Of a stretch of DNA of 64,000 nucleotides, positions 36,321-49,300 are shown piece after piece (position 1 is the first letter of the stretch; every line of letters begins with the position of its first letter). A model generated the notes under the pieces. That model was not told the origin of the DNA. It saw only the letters and a program-made list of their open reading frames with translations, and did no database searches. The translations under genes and the position numbers were made by a program. Origin of the DNA: Mactra quadrangularis (lineage: Eukaryota; Mollusca; Bivalvia; Venerida; Mactridae); the NCBI GenBank assembly GCA_025267735.1, contig CM046297.1:32886011-32950010 (forward strand). Reading direction: 5' to 3'.

Positions 36321-37350
36321 CAGCGCGGAGCGAGTATCATAAATGTTTTTTTGTTGTTGTTTTTTTGTTGTTTTTTTAATAGACCGCAACAAATTAACCG
36401 TTATGTTCGTCTGATTTCTTGCACCTTAAAATCCAAAAAAAAAATGCGTCCGCACCTTGAAATTGACGCATAATAAATTTCGGAAATTCAGAAGTTTTCA
36501 CACTAGACCAAGTAGAAATTGAACTAAAAATTAGAAATTTGAGTTCTAAATAGCAAAATAAATCAGAAAATTTCACTGTTACGGTAAAGCAGTAATGTAT
36601 TCTTGCTAACATACGGCATTAGAAATTACAATGACCCAATCCATTGTTCAGAAATATGATAACTGCACTCTCTCTTAGACCGTAAACTGAATATTTACTC
36701 ACTCTACACACCTTATCTTGATGCGTGACGTCATACGTGTCTTTGTAGTGTAAAATATGAAGATTGATCCATAGAGAGCAGATAGGACAGGGAGAAAAAT
36801 TTACATTGAATTTCCTACAGTTTTGATGTCCCAAAATAACATATTAGGCTTGATTTAATTCTTGTGATATTATTAGACATTAGCATAATTTACCAAAATC
36901 TAATTACATTGTATACACAAAAAGTTAACCGGGGTAATCTGTGCTTCGTAGTTATCTAGTATTAACAAAAGTAATACCAAAGACAAATGAAGTTATATTT
37001 CCGTATGAACTGATGAAGGTGTAAACCTCTTCTACCCTACTTCTAACTAGTTTTAAATTCAATTGAATTTTCATCTGGAGTAATTGTTAACTTGCTTTAT
37101 AAAACCTAGAACTAATTATTACGTGATTACACTATAGTCTATAGATATATGGTTATATGTTATATAAGAAAGTCCATACCTTTTCTGCTCTTTTTAACTT
37201 ATGGTAAATAAATGTCTTAGAAACCGCACAAATTTATGCTTCGCTTTCGCTCGCTTCTCAAAATTCAAAATATGGAAAAAGAATTTAATTGCTCTTTAGC
37301 TCAATTCTTTAGAACAAAATACATAGAACATGTGATCAATTTGTTGTGGC

Positions 37351-37600
37351 CTTAACTCAATGGCAACACATTGTTTAGGTTACATCGTGACCAGCAATCC
37401 ACCTGTTCCTGAAAAGACTCAATCTCTGGATTACTACTAGATGCAATTCAGTGACTGAACACTGCCGTATTAAAATGATTTAGAATCAGTGGTAGGAGGA
37501 AGAATGACCGTAGAAATTATTTCATGGCATAGCTCCACGAAAGTATGCCCTGTCCATGAATCAAAACATACAACTTCTCGATCAGTAGCATAATATGCAT
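37351..37600 (-). repeat. SINE family A inside TIR element 1
   Basis: Diverged inverted SINE with a TTTAGGTTACATCGTGACC tail region and a decayed tRNA head (CTCGATCAGTAGC). It is in the same relative place as the SINE at 47735-47975. Confidence 0.7.
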
Positions 37601-38202
37601 GTAAAATGAAATATGAAACACATTCGATTATGAATGATAGAGATATGATGGTGGATATCGAAATAGTAACTTTGGACTCCTAACATCGTTCAAAAATTCC
37701 TTCCAACAGTACTTTCAGTACTTTGATTTAATTTATTATTAAATACATGTATAGTTGTCCGTATCATATAATGAGTGTTGAGCTATAATTTGATTTTGTT
37801 TAATTTCTATTTGCTTTATTTCCTTGTTTCTTTTTTTTTATATCCAGCAATTTACATTGTACCGAATAATAATACATTTATATTATACATTCGGCTTCAA
37901 ATGCAGTGGCTGATTAGAAACCAAAACTAAGATACAATCGAACGAATGTGCCAAAGTTACATGCATCCCATTTCACTTCTCTTTCTTATAAAATGCATGT
38001 GCATAGAATCATTTCTTTAAGACGCGGTCGAGACAGTTAAGTGTATGACATCAAAGTAATAACTAAGCACAAACTCAGGCGAATATGCATATTCTATTTT
38101 ATATACATTTGGCTTCGTGCTGCACAGAGATTTCGAGTTGTACGTTTCCATGATTGCAAAAAATAAAAAATAAAAATAATAAAAAAGAATTAAGGATACT
38201 AT

Positions 38203-38281
38203 GCAGGATTCGAAGCCGGGGTAGCAAAAGCAATATCTATCAATCCAAGTGTCTTACCCCCACGACTATTGAGTCACTTAA
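38203..38281 (-). repeat. tRNA-like module, right end of TIR element 1
   Basis: B box (plus orientation GGATTCGAAGCC) at 38207-38218 and an A-box-like AAGTGACTCAATAGTCGTGG on the minus strand ending near 38260. Confidence 0.6.
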
Positions 38282-38736
38282 ATCAAACTTGAATAATTAT
38301 GATAAAGACAGTAATCAGTTAGTTGGTTAAATAAGCTGTGTTACCTTTTTGTAGGAATATTGCAAAAATCTATAAATACAAAAGTGCAGTCACGGCTCAC
38401 CGGTAAAATCGGACTATACCAAGTACTTATTTGTGTGAAACTAGCTAGAATGGACATGTGTTTTCGTTTTTGGTTTGTGTATTTTAGTGAATAGGTATCT
38501 AGGTTCGTTAAATTTGAGTTGACGCTTAACAAAATTCCAATTTGGCATGGCCTTATTTCATTCTGCACACATAAACATTTCTGTTAGCCAATGATTTAAT
38601 ACCTTATCATACTTAACTGTGTCAATTAAATCACTTTCTCTTCTTATGATGTCCGAAGTATATTTGCAAAGAAATCGCCGAAGAGTCCCGAAAAAATTTG
38701 TTCCTTAATTTTTTGTTATTGTTATAGTCAATGTTT

Positions 38737-40151
38737 CTATGTATGAATTAGACTTCCATGTAACATGTTCCACCGATAGTTGTCGCTTTGATCTATATTG
38801 GCGATAGAATCATAGCCGCCAAACCTCTTCAAACTAACTTGTTGACCTTTTTTAAGAACCTCTGAGGTCGTCACAGAGTAACATTCATGGCCTGGTCCGC
38901 CGTACAATGCATGAGCTGTAACCTTCTTGCCATCCACTTCAAATCCTGTCACAATGCCGTGTTTGTTGACAGGACATAATGTCATTCCAAAAATATAATT
39001 TCCATCAACCGGTACGGTAAACACTCCATTTGTTTTATCGTATCCACTACCAGTGTTGTGTAAAACGTTTGTAAACACGAGTGTATCACCAATGGAAGGA
39101 CTTGTATTTGCTAACATCGTGACTTTAAATGAGACTTGAATTGTTGTTTCAACTGTAAAAGAAAAATAATATTAATGTGTATCTCCGAGGTATAAAATCC
39201 TTGATTCTCGCTAGGATAGAAGTGCCATCCTTCCGAGTCATAAACAGACACTCTACCACGTCGCTAACTTAAATATTGTTTGTTTCAATGCAAGGGAGTA
39301 CCATATACCCATAATACTTATGTTCATTTCAAATGGAATTATTTTTATCAATTTTCGTTTTTTGTAGCTCATCAACAATGCTTGATGTATTCTGTTTATA
39401 ATACGAGCCATTTATTTGATATATGAAATCTTTGCATTGATAATATTTTTATCGAAAGTAATTAACAAATATTTTTATTGGAATTTAAGTTTTTATCTAT
39501 CATTACCAGCCAGCTTTCTTGGACAACCTTTAATCAATACTTGATAACCCATCCACGAGGAGCTGACAACTTCTCTCCCTACTAAATCAAATCGATACAA
39601 AATTTCAATTTTGGACTCACAGATGACACATGCCTTTACCAGTAAACTAGTGTCCGATTACCTTATCAGATAATATTAAAGATAACATGACTAAAAACTA
39701 AGCAGTAAAATCAGGCTAAGAGCGTCTGATATGAGTGGTACTTATTTCAAATGAACTTCAATTAATTTGTATAAGCTTATCATAATTCAAATCAAGCATT
39801 AACAATAATAATATACTTACCCTTTGTTTTCATTTCATCAATATTTTCAACCAGTGTCTTAATAGCATCAACATTTATCATCACAGTGTTGTTTATGTCT
39901 TTTATTCCTTCCAGCATTGTCTTCTCGGTATCTTGAACAATTTTATCAATATCTGATTTCACAGATTCCAGTTTTTTCAGAGAATTTTTTAATTCTGTTT
40001 TATATTTTTCCCATTCAAACTCCATCTTAATGAGCTTAGTTAAAAGTTTCTCCTCGTAATCATACTTGGAACATGATGGTTCACTTTTTACATAACATCC
40101 AAATACTGATAAATAGAGAACTATTATAAACTGTCCGTAGTTAGCAGCCAT
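38737..40151 (-). CDS. Secreted C1q-domain protein, tandem copy 2
   Basis: Two exons (40151-39821 and 39152-38737; donor gtaagt, acceptor ttacag, phase 1) encode 248 residues with the same plan as copy 1: signal peptide, helical stalk, C1q head. By my manual count the stalk exon differs from copy 1 at only 4 of 110 residues. The head differs at about 32 of 126, concentrated near the start of the domain and in the YDSIANIDQSDNY stretch near the C-terminus. The homology with copy 1 continues for over 1 kb upstream. Both copies lack collagen-like repeats. The reading frame is intact, so it is probably functional. Confidence 0.9.
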
Positions 40152-40260
40152 CTTGTTTAGTAGAAATCAACTAAAACAATAGCAACGTCTGATAGGTTTG
40201 TAAGAGAGCAACGTCTGATAGGTTTGTACGACACAACTTGAATGAATATACATAAAACTT
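40152..40260 (-). promoter_or_regulatory. C1q copy 2 promoter and 5' UTR with 26-bp duplication
   Basis: This is the same leader as copy 1, but the AGCAACGTCTGATAGG block is present twice (starting at 40181 and 40207). The TATA-like box is degenerate (TATGTATA, about 40256-40244). The duplication lengthens the leader or the spacing to the TATA-like box by 26 bases relative to copy 1. Confidence 0.5.
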
Positions 40261-40664
40261 ACAGGGTAAGGACTATTACATTTGTTTATCAGTTAAATGA
40301 GTGATCATATTTTAGATGCTTTCGTAAGGTAGTAATTACCTTTTCTCAGACCTGACGGGTTGGCTCATTAGGTCACGCGTCCGACAATCAATCCATGGTC
40401 GTTGGTTAGATTCGCAAACGGACCTACATTTTCACATTTTCGCTTGTTTATTGGAAGTTATTTTATCTGTAAAGTTGTTTTAACCACTAAGTCCAGTGAT
40501 TCAATCTTTCCATTAACGAAGAGTGTTGACTGACCGCCTTGATATTACCTATTAATCTCTTTTTCAAGCTCATGCTTTTCGTTTTAAATTCATGTAATTT
40601 ACCCCTGATTGTTTTAATAAATTTTCGCACGATATTTAACACTGCTATTGTTCAAACAGATTAG

Positions 40665-41050
40665 AACATGTTACCAGATAAAATTCTTGGTCTGAACTGA
40701 GATTCGAAACCACGACCCTCGAGGAGTAAGTGGCCAGTCTACCACGTCCCATAAAAGTGAGCTTAAAGACAAGGAAGTACAGGTGCCGTATTATACTTCT
40801 GCTACAAGCACGCTCTCCTTTACATGATTTGTTCTCGAATTCTTGGAGCTTGGTTGTCTGTGGGACTATTTAGGGGTGCAATGACACAAGTTCTTGCGGG
40901 TGCCAAATGTAACCCGATAAAAATCCATGATCCGAACTGATTTTCGAACCCACGTCATCTCGAGTCGTAAGCGGCCATTCTACAACGTCGCCATATAATC
41001 TAGCATGAAGGCAAGGGAGTACAAGTGCCGTATTATACCTCTGCTACAAA
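40665..41050 (-). repeat. Two tandem tRNA-like SINE units
   Basis: 40665-40800 and 40905-41050 are diverged direct repeats. Each has an inverse B box (GATTCGAAACCACGAC and TTTTCGAACCCACGTC), an A-box end (GGCCAGTCTACCACGTC type) and the shared tail GTGCCGTATTATAC. Confidence 0.6.
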
Positions 41051-42201
41051 CATAACTATCTTTAATTTGTCACTTATTTATTATTGTATAGAGAATAGTG
41101 ACATGTGGTAGTTCAATGTACATTGGCTTCCTAGAGTTAATCATTGTACTAAAGAACGTCATCGACAAACAACGTCTTTCAGCGTAGAACGTGAAATACA
41201 TGTTATATTTTTTCATTATATATATAGCATTTTAGGAAAAGTGATGAACTACCTTAAATTATTTCTTTGAACTTGTAAACATTTGTTTTATTAAAATAAC
41301 CGCAATTTATGTTGCTTATAAATTGTGAAATGCAATATTAATTGGAAATTAAATTAAAGTTAAACAGGATGTGGTAAAATAATCCAGAATCTAATTAATC
41401 GTGATTAAAGGTATAAACACTTTTCCTTTTAGTCTAAACAATTGGTGGATGTTCTTTATTAATATATAAGTGGAATGTGCAGTATTTGTAAACACGTGAG
41501 CAAGTTTTTGTACTGAAGTAAGGGTATCACATATCTGTTTTAAGTCTAGGTCGATAGAAAGTTTTGAGCATATTGTTTACGCAAACTGAGTCAATTAAGT
41601 TAATTTATACATTTCCTTCAATATTGGACAGCATAATTTATTTTTATATTGAGTCTTAACAAATAACGGATTTTTTTAATTCATTGATGCGATATAATTC
41701 CTGTTAGCGTGAGGCATGTGTTTTTATTTTATATTGTAATCTGGTCAGCGTTTTTTGTGGTATTTATAATATTATGTTAAATGAATGTTTCAAGTTTTAT
41801 ATATATAAGTGGTTGCAAAGACAAAATGAAATGTTGAAATACAAGTTTTATCCATCAGAACGCCATCTTATACATAACAATATTATACAAATTGTTTCAG
41901 ATGAAGTCTCGTTATATAGAAAATTCATGAATATTGTCAAGCTAGTAAAACTATTCTAGATCATGTATATCCTACGTTAACAAAGAAATTAGTATACTGC
42001 GAACTTATAAAAGGATACCAATCCATTTTAGGAAGTGGGCTCTTTGTCAAACTTAAACTTAGCAAACAAAATATGTAGGCATGTTTATTGTACATGTTAT
42101 ATTTCAATGGATTCACAGCATGCATATCTAATGTAAATAATAAATATTCATATAGGGGCTTTAATATTAATATCATAGCCATTCTATCTTTAGGGGAATT
42201 C

Positions 42202-42345
42202 TACGGAGGCCCTAAAGTGACATTTTGAAATACTATTTTCAGTTGTTGTTTTTTCCGTATAAACGGAATTCTTTTCCTTAAAAACGAAATAATTGTGAAA
42301 TTAAAAGAAGTATTTCGAAATGTCACTTTAAGGGCAGGCACCGTA
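42202..42345. mobile_element. Foldback MITE, second copy
   Basis: Left arm GGCCCTAAAGTGACATTTTG, right arm TCGAAATGTCACTTTAAGGG; TA on both sides. It lies about 600 bases downstream of the receptor stop codon. Confidence 0.7.
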
Positions 42346-42947
42346 GTATTGTAGTTTTTATTAAGAGAAGTTTAACCATCAGCGCTGTACTCACCTTGCA
42401 TGCTGTTTTTTGTATTCGCAAGTTAGTGTGTTACTTTGTTAGATTCAGTTGCGTAATATAGTGTCATGAAAATAATGAGAACTTTTTTTTAGTTTATTTA
42501 AATAAAAGTAAAAACAATATAAGTAATAAAATTATCACAACTGGGTTAACATTTTATCACAAAATGGACTTATAAATTCTAGTCGTTTAAATCCTTCATA
42601 TTCAGAACTATTTTTTCGGTTCCAATTTGGAGATCCTATTTCTAAAACTGCAACATTAAAATCCAAGAACTTGTAGAATAAAGTATATTTTGTGACATGT
42701 TAAAGATGTTCAGATTTATCACATTTAAATATAAAAAATAGACATAAGTCTTTTATAACAGTTGTTTTACAATGTTGTTCATTTCATAATCGCTCTGGTG
42801 TAAGAATTTCACCGTAAAACAAAAACAGGAAACATTGATATGTGTTGATATTTTGAGACATTTTAGAGTTAAACTAGTGCGGCTAATATGGCTGTCTGAA
42901 GCCTAATAACAAGGCCATCATAAAAACACGTAACTATTAACATTATA

Positions 42948-43336
42948 TTACAGACTTTGGTTTTTCCCGCCAGCGACAAGGGCAATAACAAAAGAAAGGT
43001 TCATAATCACAGTTACAATCGTAAATACAATAAAACAAAACCGATCTAGAATGACTGACATCGTTTTCCACGACATTGTATAAAATTCCGTGTATTCTTC
43101 CATTTCCTGTGTTGATATGCTTTTAACTTCATCTCCCATTTCTGGTTTCGGTTTTACTTTATTTCCGGTTGAGCGTACCAAGTGCGACGAGCATGCGCAC
43201 ATCGCACAAACACGTGTTGCCTTGACTAGATAAGATCCTTCGGACGGTTCGCCTTCTTTATGATAAAGAATAAGTATAAGAACTGCAATAAGCATCCCAA
43301 TGGCTGCAAACACTAACGCAAGTCCAAGGTACAGAC
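42948..43336 (-). CDS. Receptor terminal exon: M3, cytoplasmic loop, M4
   Basis: It starts with M3 (GLYLGLALVFAAIGMLIAVL), then a short intracellular loop of about 75 residues with a Cys cluster (CAMCACSSH). M4 (LDRFCFIVFTIVTVIMNLSF) follows, then a stop 13 residues later. A possible poly(A) signal (AATAAA on this strand) lies at 42493-42498, about 450 bases past the stop. Confidence 0.9.
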
Positions 43337-46300
43337 CTGAAAAAATAAATCAAGATTTCATATGCAAAACACATAGGTAAACGTTTCCACAGTTTTGCAA
43401 TAATTATGAATTCTCCAATTTAAAAAATGAAACAAAAAAAGCAATTAGTTATATATAGCATGTAAAGTAAAGTGCCACTTTTCGGACCATCAAAATCGAT
43501 GATTTTGATAAGGGAACGCTCTTAAGATTGGAACCCTTTCATTTGGGACTTAATAACCGTAAAATGCATGATTTTGAAATATTCGAGGTGAATTTTACCA
43601 CGGAACTTTACTGTACTAATTAAAATTGCTACAAATGTAAAAATGGGAAATTAGTAACAACGCCTTTAAACGGATCTAAAAACTTTAAAAGTGAAAGCCT
43701 GGGACATTTTTGATAAAGCAAATAAAACCGTTAATGTTGAGGTTGTATAAAATTAAGTGGCGAGGTCATTTGAAATCACGCAACCAGGGTATAATCACAG
43801 TTTTTGGTAGTGCACCGGGATTTCGTATTCAGTCTGGAAGGTGGTAAAAATTCGAATCAATAAAAAATTGACAATTTTGTCTCTTTTCCACCACTAATAA
43901 GGTATATGGAGAAATATCCGGCCTTGTGGAAGAGTTGGTGAGTACTGGTTTTTGACAAAGGTCCAGGAAAACTAGGTTAGGTTGGACGTCGTAAAATAAA
44001 AAAATGAGTTGACTTGGCGTTAAACTCGGTATAAATTAATAATATCAAAATCATGCGGGTAATCTACTGCATCATAGTGCTGGGTACTCGTTTGGTGAAC
44101 TAATCTCCGTAAAAAGATATCCTGTAAAGAGTTGTCGTACATGAACTCTAATGTTTCCATGGAGGGTCAAGTCGAGATGACCTTTATGTTGACCAATCAA
44201 TGCGTAGCTTTCATCTAGACAAAACACTATTCATAGCATTTTGATTTTGTAATTTCTATTTTTAAACTAAGGTTTGTGAGATAATTTAATAGCAGTATTA
44301 TACACAGTCTGCAATTGGATGGCTCATTTCAAATTGCGTGACATAGACTATGTAAACAAGTTACTAAACATAACGATCATGAATATTATGATGAGAAAAG
44401 GTCTTCTGAACGTGACCCTCGTAAGTAAACGGCCAGATCTAAACTAGCGAGTTGGCGAGCGGAAAATTTAAGATCGGTTTTTAATCAGATTGGTGGTGAA
44501 CTTACCTAAAACTGATGTAGTGATAGAGGTTGGTGGCAAGGCATCAGCGATCAATGTAAGTAAGACAGCAATAGATAGAAACACTGTAAGAATGTAAGAC
44601 AACTTCTCTCCTGATTCTACGGGAACAATAAAGGTCAAGGACACGAGGAGTGACGTCAGAAATATTGGCATGACGACATTCAAATTGTAAAAATCTGTTC
44701 TACGTGCTGAAAAGTAAAAGAAATCATTCATGATTCAATGTGACACTATAAGTAAACGTATCCACGCATTCGGGACACCTCAATCATTTACTTTGGATAA
44801 CCTCGGACATTTCAGACGCCATTTTAGGACTACTTTAGTAGACCACTACTAACCGTCCGATATAATTCATTCAATAACTGGTCAAGGTATTCCGAGTGAA
44901 GTCTGTAAGTGACATAATTAAAGTAAAAATGGTTATCCGTTATTTCGTGCCTTATTCATGGTTTTGAGAAACCGGAACGCCTAACGCACATGCGTAGACA
45001 TGATGTTATGGCAACATTAGCCATTAACGTCATAAAAGTGTAGATACACCAACAGATCATTCGGAACATCCTCGGCCATTCGCTACGAATAACCTCGGAC
45101 ATATTTAGGCGCCATTTTGAAACTATGTAAACAAATTCACGATCGTTTAGACGATGACTGAAGTTCTGTTTTTAATCCGTTAATTTAAAATTACACAGTT
45201 CAATGATACCGATGAACAATATTTGCTTCAATTTAAAACAAATAAAGATGTTTATAGTCTGATTTTATTCGGTGAGCCGTGACAGGTTGGATGAGTCTAA
45301 TCATAACCATGACGATAGGTATAACCAGTAAATACTACACTAAAAGCAATACAAACTATAATATCTAAAGTATATATGCATGATATAATAATTCAAAATC
45401 ATTGTTCAAAATAGCGCAGTCGGTAACGAGTCAGAAACATGTGGCCAATGCATAAATTTTACTGCAGTGGTTCGAACCTCACCGCCTCCACGTTTTTGTA
45501 TTCATTGTTTTTAACAATGAATACTCTGTTACTAATAGCGGTATTCCGATCGGAGTCCTTTACTGACCTATTGACCTATATATCTAATCAACAAAACCGA
45601 ACAGCATCCGGAAAATTCCGCTACAATAAAATAGTTCGCAAATAGTTCTTTTGTTTCATCGATCATCTGTGTATTCCTACGCGTCAATTTAATTACGCAT
45701 TTAACTCGATCTACATCAAACCTTTCTTCGAAGTGACACCGAGTATTGACAAATTTGTGAACAATTGAACAATGGTAGACAAATTATTACGTAACTGATA
45801 ATCGCGGATGTATACATCGATTTCATTCATGAAAAATTATGAATGAAACTACGTTTCCGTATCAAGCGCTATAGTCACGTGACTACAAATATGCATTTGC
45901 TGACAGACATCGGAAGACAAAGGAATTGAAGGAAAGTACTCGAAACTAAATCAGTTTCTCTTAATGCAGTTTACAGTCATTCACATTATTGGAAGGAATT
46001 GTTTGCAAACAATTCCTTTCTATGTCAGCGCTCCCAGAAATGAGAAAAAGAACGAACAACACATAATTGAACTCTGTTGCGACCCAGAAAATAATATAGC
46101 AACAGAAAAATGTGTATACTCGAGTACTATCAATTGCAGACGAGTTGAAAAAAATACAAATTTAAACTAATAGTACTTCAAATTATGATATTCAATGTTT
46201 TCACATTAATAAAACTTTATTCTATCTGTGTACGGAGAAAAGTTATTTTGTGCATTGCGCATTTTGATATGTCATGCATTTGTATATGTATATAAATTTA

Positions 46301-49300
46301 GCACGTCAATTAGCGTCGTGTCTGTGGCCTAGTGGATAGCATGTCAGACTACCACTCATGAGATCGCGAGTTCGAATCCTAGGCGCGTAACATTAATTTT
46401 TATTAATTTTTTTTTTGGTTTAGGCTACAAAAAATTTATCATGTTCGTCAGATTTACGCACTTAAAATTCAGAAAATGGAAAAATTTTTTTTGCTCTAGT
46501 TACTTTTCACTTATAAAATGAAAACATCAATTATGCAACCATGTTTGATCATCAGTTGAACACTGACGTAAACTTGATGTTTTCATCAACTCTACACTGC
46601 TCTAGTTATGTGACGTCATGTCCCCCTGCTGTGTTATTTACGACAAGCAGGTAAGACGGGGTAGAATATTTAACATTATAATTGTTAATGCCCCAAAATA
46701 CTCGACTGACTTATTTTGAAATAAATTTTGCATAACGTACCCCAAGACTATATTTATATACCTAAAGGTTTAGTCAATTTTTATTTTAGAAGGGTTCTGA
46801 TGTAATTGTTTTCTTTCACATAATTTATGACAAGCCTCTATTTATTCACTTTAAAGTTTTCCAGTTTGGTCCATTTTCATTTTATAGGGATGCTGACTCT
46901 AAAATCCTCATACATGATGGCTTAAATAATCTTAGTAGTTGTTTGTTGTTGAGTTGTTCCCATATCATCCAAATAATATAACTTTATTTATACTCAAAAA
47001 GTCAACAAGACTCGTCCATTTATATTTACGGGGGTGCTCAACTGGTACTCATTCTGGATTACTAAATTATATTGAGCAGTTGTATGTTGTTGAGTCATTC
47101 TCTTATTTACCCAATAACATTAAGACTTTACTAAAACACCAACATCAACAGGTTTGATCTATCATGATGTTAGCCGAGCTTATTCTAAATTGTACAGAAA
47201 TATTGGAAGTATTTAATTAAAGGTTAATATTGAATGAATTCACTTAGTGTATTAGCTATGCAGTATAGTAAATGCAAATGGAACAAAATACAGTTAATTA
47301 TGACGTATGTACCTTATGAAAAGCATTTATGTATGTTAACAGCAAATAATCTTTCTTACAACAACCTGCAAAATAATCAAAACTATATGCCCTGTACCCC
47401 AATATCAAAATAATATGGTTCAAGTTAGAAAGATTTTGACATATTGCATCTTTGAATGTACATGATTGTATCATATCAATATGCTGAATAAATGACCAAC
47501 TGGTATAAACACTAAAAAGTTACTTATTATGCTTTTTCTGAACTACATGCTATAATGTGATTTTCTGTATAATGTTCATATTTAACATGTATTTTTCCAT
47601 TTGTATAAAAATTCTCATGAAAATATCACACATTTATTCCTCGCCTTTCGATCGCTTCTCAAAATGTTTTTTTTTCGCTGGCCAGCTCTATTTTTTGAGA
47701 CAAAATTCATAGAACATATGATCAATTCATTGAGGCCTTAACGCCATAGCAACACATATTGTATAGGTTATATCACGGAGATCAGTCCATCCACTCACTG
47801 TTCCTGAAAAGGCAAAATCTCTGGATCTAGCTGTTAACCAAAAAGAAATCACATCAATGACTGAGTGGTAGGAGGGAGAATTACCGTAAAAATTATTTCA
47901 TAACTAAGCTCAACGAAAGTATGCCCGCCCATGAATAAAACCTACGACCCCTCGATCAGTAGAATAATGGGCCTGTAAAATGAAATATGAAACACAGTTG
48001 ACTATGAATGATAAGAAGGTAATGAGTGATATCGAAATAGTATCTTTGAACTTGTTGAAGTCATCAACATAATTAATGTTTGGAACATATATCACCTTTT
48101 CTAGTTTGTGTGTACTAATGAACTCGGGTATTAAATCTTAGCATAACACTTTGAATCTTAACATTTGTTTATTTTCTTACATAATATAGATAATTTGTGC
48201 ATATAAAACACTTTCAACTATTTTGCAAAAAATAACCCCATTCACTTGACGACATTAACCTCTTTGTTAAATCAGTTCATCGAATGAAAAAAAGAAATTT
48301 ATCATACAATTAATTCTTAATAATATTTGTAAATCTTAACCTTCATCATTAAACACCATCAGTGCAGGTAAAATTAATTTCTAAGACCTTTATGATAAGC
48401 AGAAATGGGGGTTAAATACATTACTTTCTATTCAGTTACTATATAAATCATAGAATAGCAGCAGGGTGTTAGTCCAACTTTACTAAAAAATGTGCACTAC
48501 GTAGCACACATAACACACAACATAGTTTTAAATCTCTCCTATATTAGATTTTTTGACACACAGACTAATTAAATAATGTGATAGTCATATTGTAACAGTT
48601 AATAGCATTGACTAATTACAACAGTAGTCATAGTAATACGTAAATTCAATCGTTCAATATTGTAAATGACTCAAGCAGATTTTTATTGTGAAGAGAGTTT
48701 GATAAAAAATGTAATCACCAGCATTAATAATATCTACGGTCATTCTGTCCCCTTCCCCTGATTCTAAGTCATGTAGGACAGTCGTCAGTCACTGACAAAG
48801 TATGCACCCAGTAGTTTGTTAACAGCAAAATCCTGAGATAAAGCTTCTTCAGGAACAGTGAGTAGGTGGACTGACCGCTGTGATATAATCTATATAAGGT
48901 GTTGCCACAGCATAAAACCCAACAAAAATTGAATAAATCTAAACACAATGAATACCCCAGTACTTTCAGTGCTTTGATTTAATTTATTATTAAATACATG
49001 TATAGTTGTCCGTATCATATAATGATTGTTGTGCTATAATTTGATTTTGTTTAATTTCTATTTGCTTTATTTCCTTGGTTCTTTATATTTCATATCCAGC
49101 AATTTACATTGTACCGAATAATGATACATCTATATTATACATTCGGCTTTAAATGCAGTGGCTGATTAGAAACCAAACTAGGATACAATCGAACGAATGT
49201 GCCAAAATTACATGCATCCCATTTCACTTCTCTTTCTTAAAAATGCATGTGCATAGAATCATTTCTATAAGACGCGGTCGAGACAGTTAAGTGTATGACA

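Larger units (their letters stand above)
35652..38416. mobile_element. Large TIR element copy 1 (2.8 kb) with Pol III-like modules
   Basis: The left end TAGTCTGATTTTATTCGG and GTGAGCCGTGAC is matched inversely at the right end (TAGTCCGATTTTACCGG on the minus strand, one base shorter). TA dinucleotides flank both ends, as for Tc1/mariner-type insertion. No transposase frame is present, so it is non-autonomous. Contents in order: tRNA-like module (35806-35889), short palindrome (35895-35915), 5S-like module (36228-36320), diverged body, SINE A (37351-37600, inverted), inverted tRNA-like module (38203-38281). Copy 2 lies at 45255-49673. Confidence 0.75.
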
